A stretch of 8,128 bases of DNA from Pseudonocardiales bacterium. Lineage in GTDB: Bacteria; Actinomycetota; Actinomycetes; Mycobacteriales; Pseudonocardiaceae. Every line of letters begins with the position of its first letter. Within the stretch, counting starts at the first letter, position 1. Location of the stretch: NCBI GenBank assembly GCA_025465385.1, contig JAODNG010000117.1, positions 1-8,128 of the forward strand, written 5' to 3'. The translations under genes were made by a program, and so were the position numbers. The notes under the pieces were generated by a model. It was not told the DNA's origin. It ran no database searches and saw only the letters and a program-made list of their open reading frames with translations. Positions 1 to 5,705 of the stretch are shown here, in pieces.

Positions 1-2
1 CT

Positions 3-389
3 CGACTGCTGATCACCGCCGACGCCGGCGGTTCCAACAGCTACCGCTACCGGGCCTGGAAGGCCGAGCTGGCCGATCTGGCTAGCGAGACTGGCCTGGC
101 GATCACGGTGTGCCATTTCCCGCCCGGCACCACCAAGTGGAACAAGATCGAGCACCGGCTGTTTTCCCACTTCACCCTCAACTGGCGAGGTCGCCCGCTG
201 ACCAGCCACGAAGTCGTGGTGAACACCATTGCCGCGACTCGCACCCGCACCGGGCTGCGGGTGCACGCCGAGCTCGACACGGGCAGCTACCCCGTGGGGA
301 GATCGGTGAGCAAACAGCGGATGGCTGGTCTGCCGTTGGAACCTAATGGGGCGTACCGGGTCGCTGTAGTGAAGGCTCGGTGCCGGTAG
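3..389 (+). CDS. ISAzo13-family transposase, 5'-partial, altered C-terminus
   Basis: This is the C-terminal part of a DDE transposase of the ISAzo13 (Rhodopirellula-type, PF07592) family; it cuts and joins the ends of its own insertion sequence. The frame is open from the window edge, so the N-terminal part lies outside. Visible family signatures are LLITADAGGSN, whose Asp (codon at 21-23) is a likely catalytic acid, followed by CHFPPGTTKWNKIEHRLFS, whose Glu (150-152) is the probable last catalytic acid, and then ELDTGSYPVG. After LPLEP (ends at 344) the protein continues GAYRVAVVKARCR and stops, whereas family members normally end with a W-x-G-x-W-N/T-Y-T segment. I infer that the true 3' end was displaced, most likely by the IS110 element that follows. 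The family call is firm; activity is doubtful. Confidence 0.88.
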   Translation, partial: RLLITADAGGSNSYRYRAWKAELADLASETGLAITVCHFPPGTTKWNKIEHRLFSHFTLNWRGRPLTSHEVVVNTIAATRTRTGLRVHAELDTGSYPVGRSVSKQRMAGLPLEPNGAYRVAVVKARCR

Positions 390-582
390 CCGCTGGCAGG
401 TGAGCACTCTTGGGCCCTGGACGCTGTGTGAGTCCTAGGGTGAGATCGTGCCCTTGCTGGTGGTCGGGTGATCGAACCGCTGATGGGATGTCGTGCCTGT
501 TTGCGCGTGAGCACTTGTCCATTAGGTCGCTGGTGATCTCCCGTTGGCTGCTGGTCATGGTGTCGAGTGGGGGGAGATGCGG
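345..582 (+). ncRNA. IS110 left end; candidate bridge RNA region
   Basis: In the IS110 group (for example IS621) the long non-coding left end, upstream of the transposase, encodes a bridge RNA of about 150-250 nt that base-pairs with target and donor DNA. Here about 190-240 non-coding bases precede the transposase. They contain a stem of CCCT+GGAC (415-422) pairing with GTCC+AGGG (432-435 and 437-440), with one bulged T (436) and a 9-nt loop. A second stem lies at 536-542/572-578. The position, length and presence of a bulged stem fit a bridge RNA. The target- and donor-binding loops could not be assigned by eye, so the exact RNA limits are unknown. Confidence 0.4.
536..578 (+). promoter_or_regulatory. 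Hairpin covering the transposase ribosome binding site
   Basis: ATCTCCC at 536-542 is perfectly complementary to GGGAGAT at 572-578, enclosing a 29-nt loop. The 3' arm contains the purine-rich Shine-Dalgarno stretch GGGGAG (571-576) of the transposase that starts at ATG 583. Folding would hide the ribosome binding site and lower translation, a common brake on transposases when read-through transcripts arrive from outside. The pairing is seen directly; the regulatory role is inferred. Confidence 0.45.
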
Positions 583-1821
583 ATGGTGTTGTTCGTCGGT
601 GATGACTGGGCTGAAGATCAGCACGATGTGGAAGTGCAGGACGCGACGGGCCGCCGGCTGGGCAAGGCCCGGTTGCCCGAGGGTGGTGCCGGGATCGGCC
701 GGTTGCATGCGTTGATCGGTGAGTTCACCGATCCCGACGACGAGGCCGGGGCGGGGCAGGTGCTGGTCGGGATCGAGACCGACCGCGGCCCGTGGGTGGC
801 GGCGTTGGTCGCGGCCGGGTATCGGGTGTTCGCGGTCAACCCGATGCAGGTGGCCCGCTACCGGGAGCGGGGGTGCACTTCAGGGGCCAAAAGCGACGCC
901 GGTGATGCGCACGTGCTGGCCGACATGGTGCGTACCGACGCCCACCAGCTGCGCCCGGTGGCGGGGGACACCGTGCTGGTCGAGGGGATCAAGGTGGTGG
1001 CCCGGGCGCACCAGTCCCTGATCTGGGATCGGACCCGGCATGTGTTGCGGCTGCGCTCAGCGCTGCGGGAGTTCTTCCCCGCCGCGTTGGAGGCCTTCGA
1101 TGACCTGGCCGCGACCGACGCCTTGGAGTTGCTCGCTGCAGCACCGGACCCCGAGACGGCGGCGGGATTGTCCCGCAACCGGATCGCCGGGGCGCTCAAA
1201 CGGGCTCGGCGCCGCGACGTCGCGGGCAAGGCCGAGCACATCGCCACGGTGCTGCGCGCCCCGGCGCTGCGCCAGCCCGCGGTCCTGGCCGGGGCCTACG
1301 CGGTCACCGTCCGGTCCACCGTCGCGGTGATCACCGTCCTGAACACCGAGATCGCCGCTCTGCAGGGGCAGGTGAAGGCCCATTTTGGCCGGCACCTGGA
1401 TGTTGAGATCTACCGCTCCCAGCCCGGCCTGGGTGAGGTTCTCGGCGCCCGGGTGCTCGGTGAGTTCGGCGACGACCCGTACCGCTACCACGACGCCCGG
1501 GCCCGGAAGAACTACGCCGGCACCTCCCCGATCACTCGCGCCTCGGGCAAGAAGAAGGTCGTGCTGGCCCGCTACGCGTGCAACGACCGACTCGGCGACG
1601 CGCTGCATCAGCAGGCGTTTTGTGCGCTGAGCGCCTCCCCTGGTGCCCGGGTCTACTACGACGAGCTCCGGGCCCGCGGCACCGGCCACCACGCCGCGCT
1701 ACGCCAACTCGGCAACCGACTCGTCGGCATCCTGCACGGCTGCCTCAAAACCGGCACCCTCTACGACGAGGACACCGCCTGGGCCCACCACCACAACAAA
1801 GACCACCAACAAGCCGCTTGA
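583..1821 (+). CDS. IS110-family transposase (DEDD recombinase)
   Basis: A 412-residue IS110-family recombinase, full length for the family; it uses a bridge RNA to join element ends to a target. The N-terminal RuvC-like DEDD domain shows D7/D8 in GDDWAED, E65 in GIETDRGPW and the D105-x2-D108 pair in KSDAGDAHVLADMVRTD. The C-terminal Tnp domain (PF02371-type) begins near S279 with SQPGLGEVLGARVLGEFGD and contains YAGTSPITRASGKK, whose S321 is the likely catalytic serine. I chose ATG 583 because GGGGAG (571-576) lies 6 bases before it; ATG 577 is too close to that site, and the longest frame would need a TTG at 544. No frameshift or internal stop is visible and both catalytic sets are present, so the element may still be active. 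The frame ends DHQQAA, a tail partly repeated at 2077-2104. Confidence 0.95.
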   Translation: MVLFVGDDWAEDQHDVEVQDATGRRLGKARLPEGGAGIGRLHALIGEFTDPDDEAGAGQVLVGIETDRGPWVAALVAAGYRVFAVNPMQVARYRERGCTSGAKSDAGDAHVLADMVRTDAHQLRPVAGDTVLVEGIKVVARAHQSLIWDRTRHVLRLRSALREFFPAALEAFDDLAATDALELLAAAPDPETAAGLSRNRIAGALKRARRRDVAGKAEHIATVLRAPALRQPAVLAGAYAVTVRSTVAVITVLNTEIAALQGQVKAHFGRHLDVEIYRSQPGLGEVLGARVLGEFGDDPYRYHDARARKNYAGTSPITRASGKKKVVLARYACNDRLGDALHQQAFCALSASPGARVYYDELRARGTGHHAALRQLGNRLVGILHGCLKTGTLYDEDTAWAHHHNKDHQQAA

Positions 1822-1828
1822 TATCCGA
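1801..1828 (+). repeat. IS110 3'-tail repeat, copy 1
   Basis: These 28 bases cover the last codons of the transposase (DHQQAA, stop) and the start of the right end. They match 2077-2104 at 24 of 28 positions, 276 bp downstream. The shared part reads through the stop into ATCCGA, so conservation extends beyond the protein code and suggests a functional element end. Confidence 0.6.
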
Positions 1829-2026
1829 TGCGTGACCACCACGACCGGCTCGCACACCCGTAGGGCCTGCTTCGACACCCGGCCAGGCTTGTCGTGGGAG
1901 TCGGCCGGTCCAGGGTGGCCACAGGCCATCGCGCAGCGACGGTTCCGTGCTGGGCGGCCGCAGGCCGCAGGGGTCCCCGCACGGGTTCGCCCTTTACCGG
2001 CCGGCGACCGCGCAAGACCATCAGCC

Positions 2027-2074
2027 GGCTGGCGAGGCTGGACCTACACACCTCCGCCACGACCACCAACGTGA
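2027..2074 (+). pseudogene. Possible displaced C-terminal tail of the ISAzo13 transposase
   Basis: The frame here reads GWRGWTYTPPPRPPT followed by TGA. ISAzo13-family transposases typically end in a segment of the form W/H-x-G-x-W-N/T-Y-T plus a short proline- or arginine-containing tail, and that segment is missing from the ISAzo13 frame that ends at 389. The match lacks one residue between G and W. If genuine, it is the downstream half of the same gene, separated by about 1.7 kb of IS110 sequence. The peptide is short, so chance similarity cannot be excluded. Confidence 0.33.
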
Positions 2075-2076
2075 CA

Positions 2077-2104
2077 GATCAACAACAAGCTGCTTGACAT
2101 CCGA
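2077..2104 (+). repeat. IS110 3'-tail repeat, copy 2 (remnant)
   Basis: A diverged copy of the transposase 3' tail at 1801-1828 (24 of 28 identical). It encodes DQQQAA and a stop in the equivalent frame and continues TTGACATCCGA. No transposase body precedes it. It contains TTGACA (2094-2099), a perfect match to a -35 hexamer, but no convincing -10 follows at 16-18 bp. It is probably the right end of a second, largely deleted IS110 element. Confidence 0.5.
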
Positions 2105-2118
2105 GCACATGGGATGTC
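2096..2118. repeat. Perfect 7-bp inverted repeat at an IS110-like end
   Basis: GACATCC (2096-2102) and GGATGTC (2112-2118) are exact reverse complements around a 9-base loop. The left arm lies inside the IS110 tail copy, and the right arm is part of ATGGGATGTC (2109-2118), a 10-mer also present at 483-492 in the left end of the intact element. The arrangement looks like a right end abutting a left end, as in an IS110 circle junction or tandem insertion. Confidence 0.5.
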
Positions 2119-2153
2119 TCACCTGGTGTCTTGTTCGCGCGGGTGATGAAGGT

Positions 2154-2306
2154 CCTCGCGCTCGCAGTTCATGGCCGAGCAACCACGAGGCGTCCCGATC
2201 GTGAAATCCGCGGGTGAAAGGTGCAACAGAAACCTGGCATGACTCACCTTGAGATAACTGGATGTGCCGATCGGGCTGTGAGCCGACAGGAATGCGAGCA
2301 GGGCTC
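2154..2306 (+). ncRNA. Structured non-coding stretch, possible orphan bridge-RNA region
   Basis: Three stem-loops follow one another. The first has CCTCG+GCTCG (2154-2158, 2160-2164) pairing with CGAGC+CGAGG (2176-2180, 2186-2190), with an asymmetric internal loop (1 base against 5) and an 11-base hairpin loop. The second is AAGGTG/CACCTT (2218-2223/2245-2250). The third is GAGCC/GGCTC (2280-2284/2302-2306). They begin about 35 bp after the IS110-like junction at 2096-2118, the order expected for a left end with bridge RNA. No transposase follows. IS110 elements of the IS1111 group instead carry the RNA downstream of the gene, so it might serve the intact transposase. The pairing is seen; the function is speculative. 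Confidence 0.28.
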
Positions 2307-2391
2307 GTGGTGATGGGCAGGAGAGCGTAAAGTGGGTCACTCGGCGTGAGGCGATTGTGATGGGCGCCTCGGCGCAGGCGTCGCCAGCCTC

Positions 2392-3716
2392 GTGAGCCTC
2401 GGAGGTGCAGGGATTTCCTTCGCACGTGAGGATGAGCTCGCACCGGTGATCGACGGGCGGGTGATCGCGTTCGGGATCCCTGGTGCATCAGCGGTGTCCC
2501 CGATCGGCACGTTCCTGCCCGGCGGCCCGATCCACGATAATCCGACGCTCGCGGCATTCACGCAGCCGGGCCGGGTGCTCGATCCGATCCGGATCATCGT
2601 TGGCAGCCGCTCGAACTTTGGAGCGCCCATAGCCAACCCCGACCAAGCGGCGGGCGCGCTGCTGTCCATCGACCCAGGTGAGGCGGAGCTCGCCGTACCG
2701 GCGACTTTCGCGAGTTCGGGTGACCAGGCCTCCGCGCTGGGCGGGGCGGTACAGATGTACAGCGCTCAAAGCCCCACGTGGCGCAACGGCTTCTACAACC
2801 CTAACGCCGTGACTGCGGACCAGACGGCGGTCAGCAACCCGATCGGCTTGTCGATCAATAATGCGTTCGGCCGGCTGTGGCCCGCCAACGCACCGTTCGG
2901 GCTCGACGGGCCAGGCTCGTCCACGATCGACGATCCGGACGGCCGCCCACTCAAGGGGGCGCCGAACACGAGAACTGGCGGCGTCTACTTCGGCGACCTG
3001 ACCGGTCGGCAGCCTGCGCAGATCATCCCCGGCGCGCTGGCTAAGGCCGCGGTTGGCACGGCGTTCCTGGGCCGCTCGCCAGACGGAAGCGGACGGGCCG
3101 TCTTCTGCGTGGTCGTGACGGACGGCAGCATCGTGCAGGAACACACCGGCAAGGCGGTCGATGGCCTCGCGCCAGCTGGCATCGTCGGGCCGCTCAGCGG
3201 TGGCTCGCGCGCCGAAGAGCGTGGCGAGCGCAGATTCACGCCGCGGCTGGGTGCGATCATCAACTACACCCCCGTGCTGATCCTCTACGTCAGCCAACCG
3301 TTCGACGATTCGATCAAGGCCATCAACCTCGAGATCGGTGGCCCGGCGGGCAATGAGGTCTTCGTTCCGACGACGTCGCGGGCCATTCGCTCGCAAACCC
3401 TCGACATACCCGTTGACCTCGCGCCGGTGCACATCGAGTCCGAGGATCCCAACTGGTCCAGCAACACGACGATGGAATCTGACAGCGACTTCTACGTTTG
3501 CAATGCCGGCAACGACACGATCGTCCGCATGCGCCAGGACGGCGCCGCGGTCGCCAGGTGCCGGGTGTGGGCCCGCGGCCGCCCGCTCGGTCACGCCCGC
3601 CTCAACGGCATCGCGACGTCACCAGACGGTGCCAAGATCTGGGTTACGTACGTCGGCGTGCTGCCCGGTTCGGACGACCACGACGGTGGTGTGCTCGAGC
3701 TCCCCGCCTTCTGATG
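2392..3716 (+). CDS. Beta-propeller-like protein of unknown function, possibly 5'-truncated
   Basis: A 440-residue frame from a GTG at 2392 to the TGA at 3714-3716 region. I do not recognise a named family. The C-terminal part resembles NHL/YVTN-type propeller blades: DFYVCNAGNDTIVRMRQDG (residues 366-384) and LNGIATSPDGAKIWVTYVG (404-422), as in secreted or periplasmic six-bladed propellers. Before that come long G/N/P-rich segments such as SNPIGLSINNAFGRLWPANAP. There is no signal peptide, no membrane segment and no catalytic motif that I can assign. The frame is open back only to 2350 (stop at 2347-2349), contains no ATG in its first ~120 codons and has no Shine-Dalgarno before the GTG. 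The expected export signal is therefore missing, which suggests loss of the 5' end beside the IS remnants. It converges on the TetR gene. Confidence 0.7.
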
Positions 3717-3768
3717 CGGACCGAGGGCACCGATGGCATTTCCGCGAACGAGATTAGCCGGTCCGCAT
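3714..3768. terminator. 10-bp inverted repeat between convergent genes, candidate terminator
   Basis: ATGCGGACCG (3714-3723) and CGGTCCGCAT (3759-3768) are perfect reverse complements with a 35-base loop. The left arm overlaps the stop codon of the propeller gene, and the repeat lies 84 bp from the end of the converging TetR gene, so it could stop transcription from both sides. There is no T-tract, which is common for actinobacterial terminators. The loop is longer than usual, leaving other roles, such as a protein site, open. Confidence 0.45.
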
Positions 3769-3851
3769 TGAGATTGATCGTCGTTTCACCGGTTCAGGCC
3801 TCGAGCAGCCGTAAACGTCGGGAACTGGCACCTGCCTGCCGCTGGTCGCGG

Positions 3852-4427
3852 TCAGCCGGTTCGGGCGCGTAGGCCGTCCATCAGCAAGTCGAGCATGCGC
3901 CCGGCCTGGTCGCGCTGTTGTGGTGCACCGGCGGCCAAAAAGACGCCGGTCAGGCTGGCGAGCACGTCGTCGGCGCGGACATCGAAGCGCACCGTCCCGG
4001 CGACCACCGCAGCGTCTAGCAGGCTGCGGATGGCAGCGGTGAGTACGTCTCGCGTTTCTGAGGAACTGATGGCCCCGGAGGCGACGACGGCGCGCAGAGC
4101 CTCGGCCATCCCGCGCTTAGCGGCAACGTAATCAGCGAAGCGGTCCATCCAAGTGCGCAAAGCGACGTCGGGGCGTCGGGACGCCAACAAGTCCTCGGCG
4201 CTAACCCGCAGCTGCTCAAGCTCGTTGCGATACACCGCCTCGACCAGCGCCTCGCGGGTGGGGAAGTGACGGTACAGGGTGCCGATCCCTACGCCGGCGC
4301 ACTTAGCGATCGCCTCAAGGGTGACTTTCTCCTCGCTGGAGGAAAATGCCCGAAGCGCCGCTGCCAGTAACCGTTGCCGGTTGCGCTGCGCGTCGGCCCG
4401 CACGGTTATGGCTCCCGGGCCAGTCAT
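3852..4427 (-). CDS. TetR/AcrR-family transcriptional repressor
   Basis: A 191-residue TetR-family regulator of normal length. The N-terminal DNA-binding domain spans about residues 14-66, with the helix-turn-helix TLEAIAKCAGVGIGTLYRHF (36-55) followed by TREALVEAVY. The remainder is an all-helical ligand-binding and dimer domain of the kind found in SbtR-like actinobacterial regulators (WMDRFADYVAAKRGMAEALRAV). Such proteins bind a palindrome as dimers and release it when a small ligand binds. ATG 4427 has a GGAG only 12 bases upstream; a GTG at 4403 (codon 9) has GGGAG about 8 bases upstream and may be the true start, giving 183 residues. The gene is divergent from the SDR gene across an operator-like intergenic region, so autoregulation and control of the SDR are likely. 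Confidence 0.92.
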   Translation of the reverse strand: MTGPGAITVRADAQRNRQRLLAAALRAFSSSEEKVTLEAIAKCAGVGIGTLYRHFPTREALVEAVYRNELEQLRVSAEDLLASRRPDVALRTWMDRFADYVAAKRGMAEALRAVVASGAISSSETRDVLTAAIRSLLDAAVVAGTVRFDVRADDVLASLTGVFLAAGAPQQRDQAGRMLDLLMDGLRARTG

Positions 4428-4434
4428 GACTAAG

Positions 4435-4489
4435 CGGAGCTCCCTCCGGATAGTGTAAGGTAAGAGGAGGTTCCTCCGGATCGAGTGTA
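4435..4489. promoter_or_regulatory. Probable TetR operator: paired repeats 30 bp apart
   Basis: The divergent TetR-SDR intergenic region contains CCTCCGGAT twice, at 4443-4451 and 4473-4481, exactly 30 bp apart and each holding the palindrome TCCGGA. Each is followed within 1-3 bases by AGTGTA (4452-4457 and 4484-4489). Each copy also ends an inverted repeat: CGGAG-4 nt-CTCCG (4435-4448) and GGAGG-2 nt-CCTCC (4466-4477). Two sites about three helical turns apart suit two TetR dimers on one DNA face. The left site also overlaps the TetR ribosome-binding region. The repeats are seen; binding is inferred. Confidence 0.6.
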
Positions 4490-4523
4490 TCGGTCGTCGC
4501 GGGGAGCCGTGGAGGAGCGGGTC

Positions 4524-5261
4524 ATGTCCGGAGTCGAGGGCAAGGTCGTCGCCATCACCGGCGCCAGCAGCGGGATAGGCGAGGCGACCGCGCTGCTGCT
4601 TGCCAGGCGAGGGGCGAAGGTCGTGCTTGGGGCCCGGCGGGCGGAGCGTCTTGAGGCGCTAGCCACCCGTGTCACCGCAGCGGGAGGTGAGGCCGCCTTT
4701 GCGCGGGTCGACGTGAGACGGCGTGACGACCTGCGTCGCCTGGTCGGGTTGGCCGGTGAGCAGTACGGCAAGCTCGACGTCTTGGTCAGCAACGCCGGCA
4801 TCGGACCGATCTCGCCACTGGGCGATCTACGCGTCGAGGAGTGGGAGCAGATGATCGACATCAACGTGAAAGGCGTCCTGTACGGCATCGCGGCGGCCCT
4901 GCCCGTCTTCCGCCGACAGGGCTTCGGGCATTTCGTCCACACCGCTTCCACCGCGGCCCACCGCATCACACCCAACCAATCGGTATATGCCGCCACCAAG
5001 ACGGCCGTGCGCGTGATCTCCGAAGGCCTGCGCCAAGAGGCCGGCGACCGGCTGCGAGTGACCGTCATCTCGCCCGGCTTCACACGGACCGACTTCGCAG
5101 ACGATGTGACCAACCCGCAAGTGCACGCTCAGATCGCCGAGTCCAAAGACCTGATCGCCATGCCATCCGACGCCGTCGCCCGGGCCATCGCCTTCGCGAT
5201 CGAACAGCCCGCCGACATCGACATGGGTGAGATCGTCGTCCGCCCCACCGCACAGAGCTGA
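4524..5261 (+). CDS. Short-chain dehydrogenase/reductase (classical SDR)
   Basis: A 245-residue NAD(P)-dependent oxidoreductase with the complete classical SDR set: cofactor motif TGASSGIG (residues 12-19), N90-A-G, N114 in IDINVKG, and the catalytic S142, Y155 and K159 in YAATK, with the normal 13-residue Ser-Tyr spacing. R38-R39 at the end of the second strand favour NADP(H). It would reduce a carbonyl or oxidise an alcohol in the cytoplasm; the substrate cannot be read from sequence, and the overall form resembles YdfG-like or xenobiotic SDRs. ATG 4524 was chosen because GGAGGAG (4511-4517) lies 6 bases upstream; a GTG start at 4485 would fall inside the operator repeats. Control by the divergent TetR repressor is likely. 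Confidence 0.94.
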   Translation: MSGVEGKVVAITGASSGIGEATALLLARRGAKVVLGARRAERLEALATRVTAAGGEAAFARVDVRRRDDLRRLVGLAGEQYGKLDVLVSNAGIGPISPLGDLRVEEWEQMIDINVKGVLYGIAAALPVFRRQGFGHFVHTASTAAHRITPNQSVYAATKTAVRVISEGLRQEAGDRLRVTVISPGFTRTDFADDVTNPQVHAQIAESKDLIAMPSDAVARAIAFAIEQPADIDMGEIVVRPTAQS

Positions 5262-5307
5262 CATCCGTGACACGAGCCCGATAACAGGAAAGCGGGTGAC
5301 GAGTGGC

Positions 5308-5332
5308 GACGGTGACGGGGTCCCCCGCCGTC
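5308..5332 (+). terminator. GC-rich hairpin after the SDR gene
   Basis: GACGG+CGGG (5308-5312, 5316-5319) pairs with CCCG+CCGTC (5324-5332) around a 4-base loop, with a 3-base bulge on the left arm. This gives nine G/C-dominated pairs 47 bp beyond the SDR stop, with no T-tract. It is a plausible intrinsic terminator separating the SDR from the hydrolase gene. Confidence 0.4.
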
Positions 5333-5705
5333 ATAGCCTCATGCAGTAACGGCTCCTTGGGTTGCTCAGAAGTAGCCGCCGTGGAGGGAGCGTGCGGGCA
5401 GTGCGCGGTGGCGGACCAATCAAGTTTTCTGCTGGTGAACCTGTTCGCGACTGCTGTCGCTGCCCGGTGGTCGGGGAGCAGCGAGACGTGGCCGTAGTAC
5501 CTGGCCTGTCTGAGACCGCCGCAACACAGCGATTCACCGCTGGTGCTCAGTGGATACCTTCACTGGGATACATGTCACATCGAGCTGCTCGCGCTCGGCA
5601 TTCTCGACACAGTGAACATATAGCTGCCAGTCCGATGAGCTGGCGGCGCGCGGCATTACCTCACTCGTCGACCGTCCGTTGCCTCGCCACCAGGAAGGAC
5701 CCGTC
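5333..5705. other. Gene-free leader before the alpha/beta hydrolase
   Basis: About 370 bp between the SDR terminator candidate and the hydrolase start. The open frames here lack a good start or ribosome binding site and have arginine-, serine- and cysteine-rich compositions typical of non-coding GC-rich DNA. The AT-richer stretch around 5611-5622 (GAACATATA) could hold a -10 box, but no convincing -35 is properly spaced. The hydrolase therefore probably has its own promoter in this region. No copy of the TetR operator repeat was found here. Confidence 0.4.

Larger units (their letters stand above)
345..2026 (+). mobile_element. IS110-family insertion sequence, approximate limits
   Basis: The element contains the complete transposase gene at 583-1821 plus non-coding ends. 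The left limit is inferred from the point where the ISAzo13 frame leaves its family consensus; the bases just before it are CT (343-344), which fits the CT core known for some IS110 elements. The right limit is inferred from the reappearance of an ISAzo13-tail-like peptide at about 2027, and is much less certain: a stop-proximal motif at 1801-1828 could equally mean the element ends near 1830. IS110 elements usually lack terminal inverted repeats and do not duplicate their target, so neither mark is expected or seen. The nesting in ISAzo13 is inference. Confidence 0.42.

Noticed and set aside
544..582. TTG start extending the IS110 transposase by 13 residues
   Set aside because: The extra residues do not look like the family N-terminus, and the ribosome binding site GGGGAG is correctly spaced for ATG 583.
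1057..1692. Minus-strand open frame of 211 residues inside the IS110 transposase
   Set aside because: It lies wholly antisense to a gene with complete DEDD and serine motifs, and is valine/glycine-rich without recognisable domains.
2094..2122. TTGACA as the -35 of a junction promoter, as described for circularised IS110 elements
   Set aside because: The -35 is perfect, but the sequence 16-18 bp downstream (around TCTCAC) has no -10 resemblance, so a promoter is not annotated.
2488..3594. Long minus-strand open frame of 368 residues opposite the propeller gene
   Set aside because: Its composition is extremely arginine-, alanine- and aspartate-rich with no motif, whereas the plus strand shows clear propeller-type blades. 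It is a typical GC-driven shadow frame.
4485..4523. GTG start extending the SDR by 13 residues
   Set aside because: It would start inside the operator repeat, has no good ribosome site, and SDRs normally begin 5-12 residues before the TGxxxGIG motif, as from ATG 4524.
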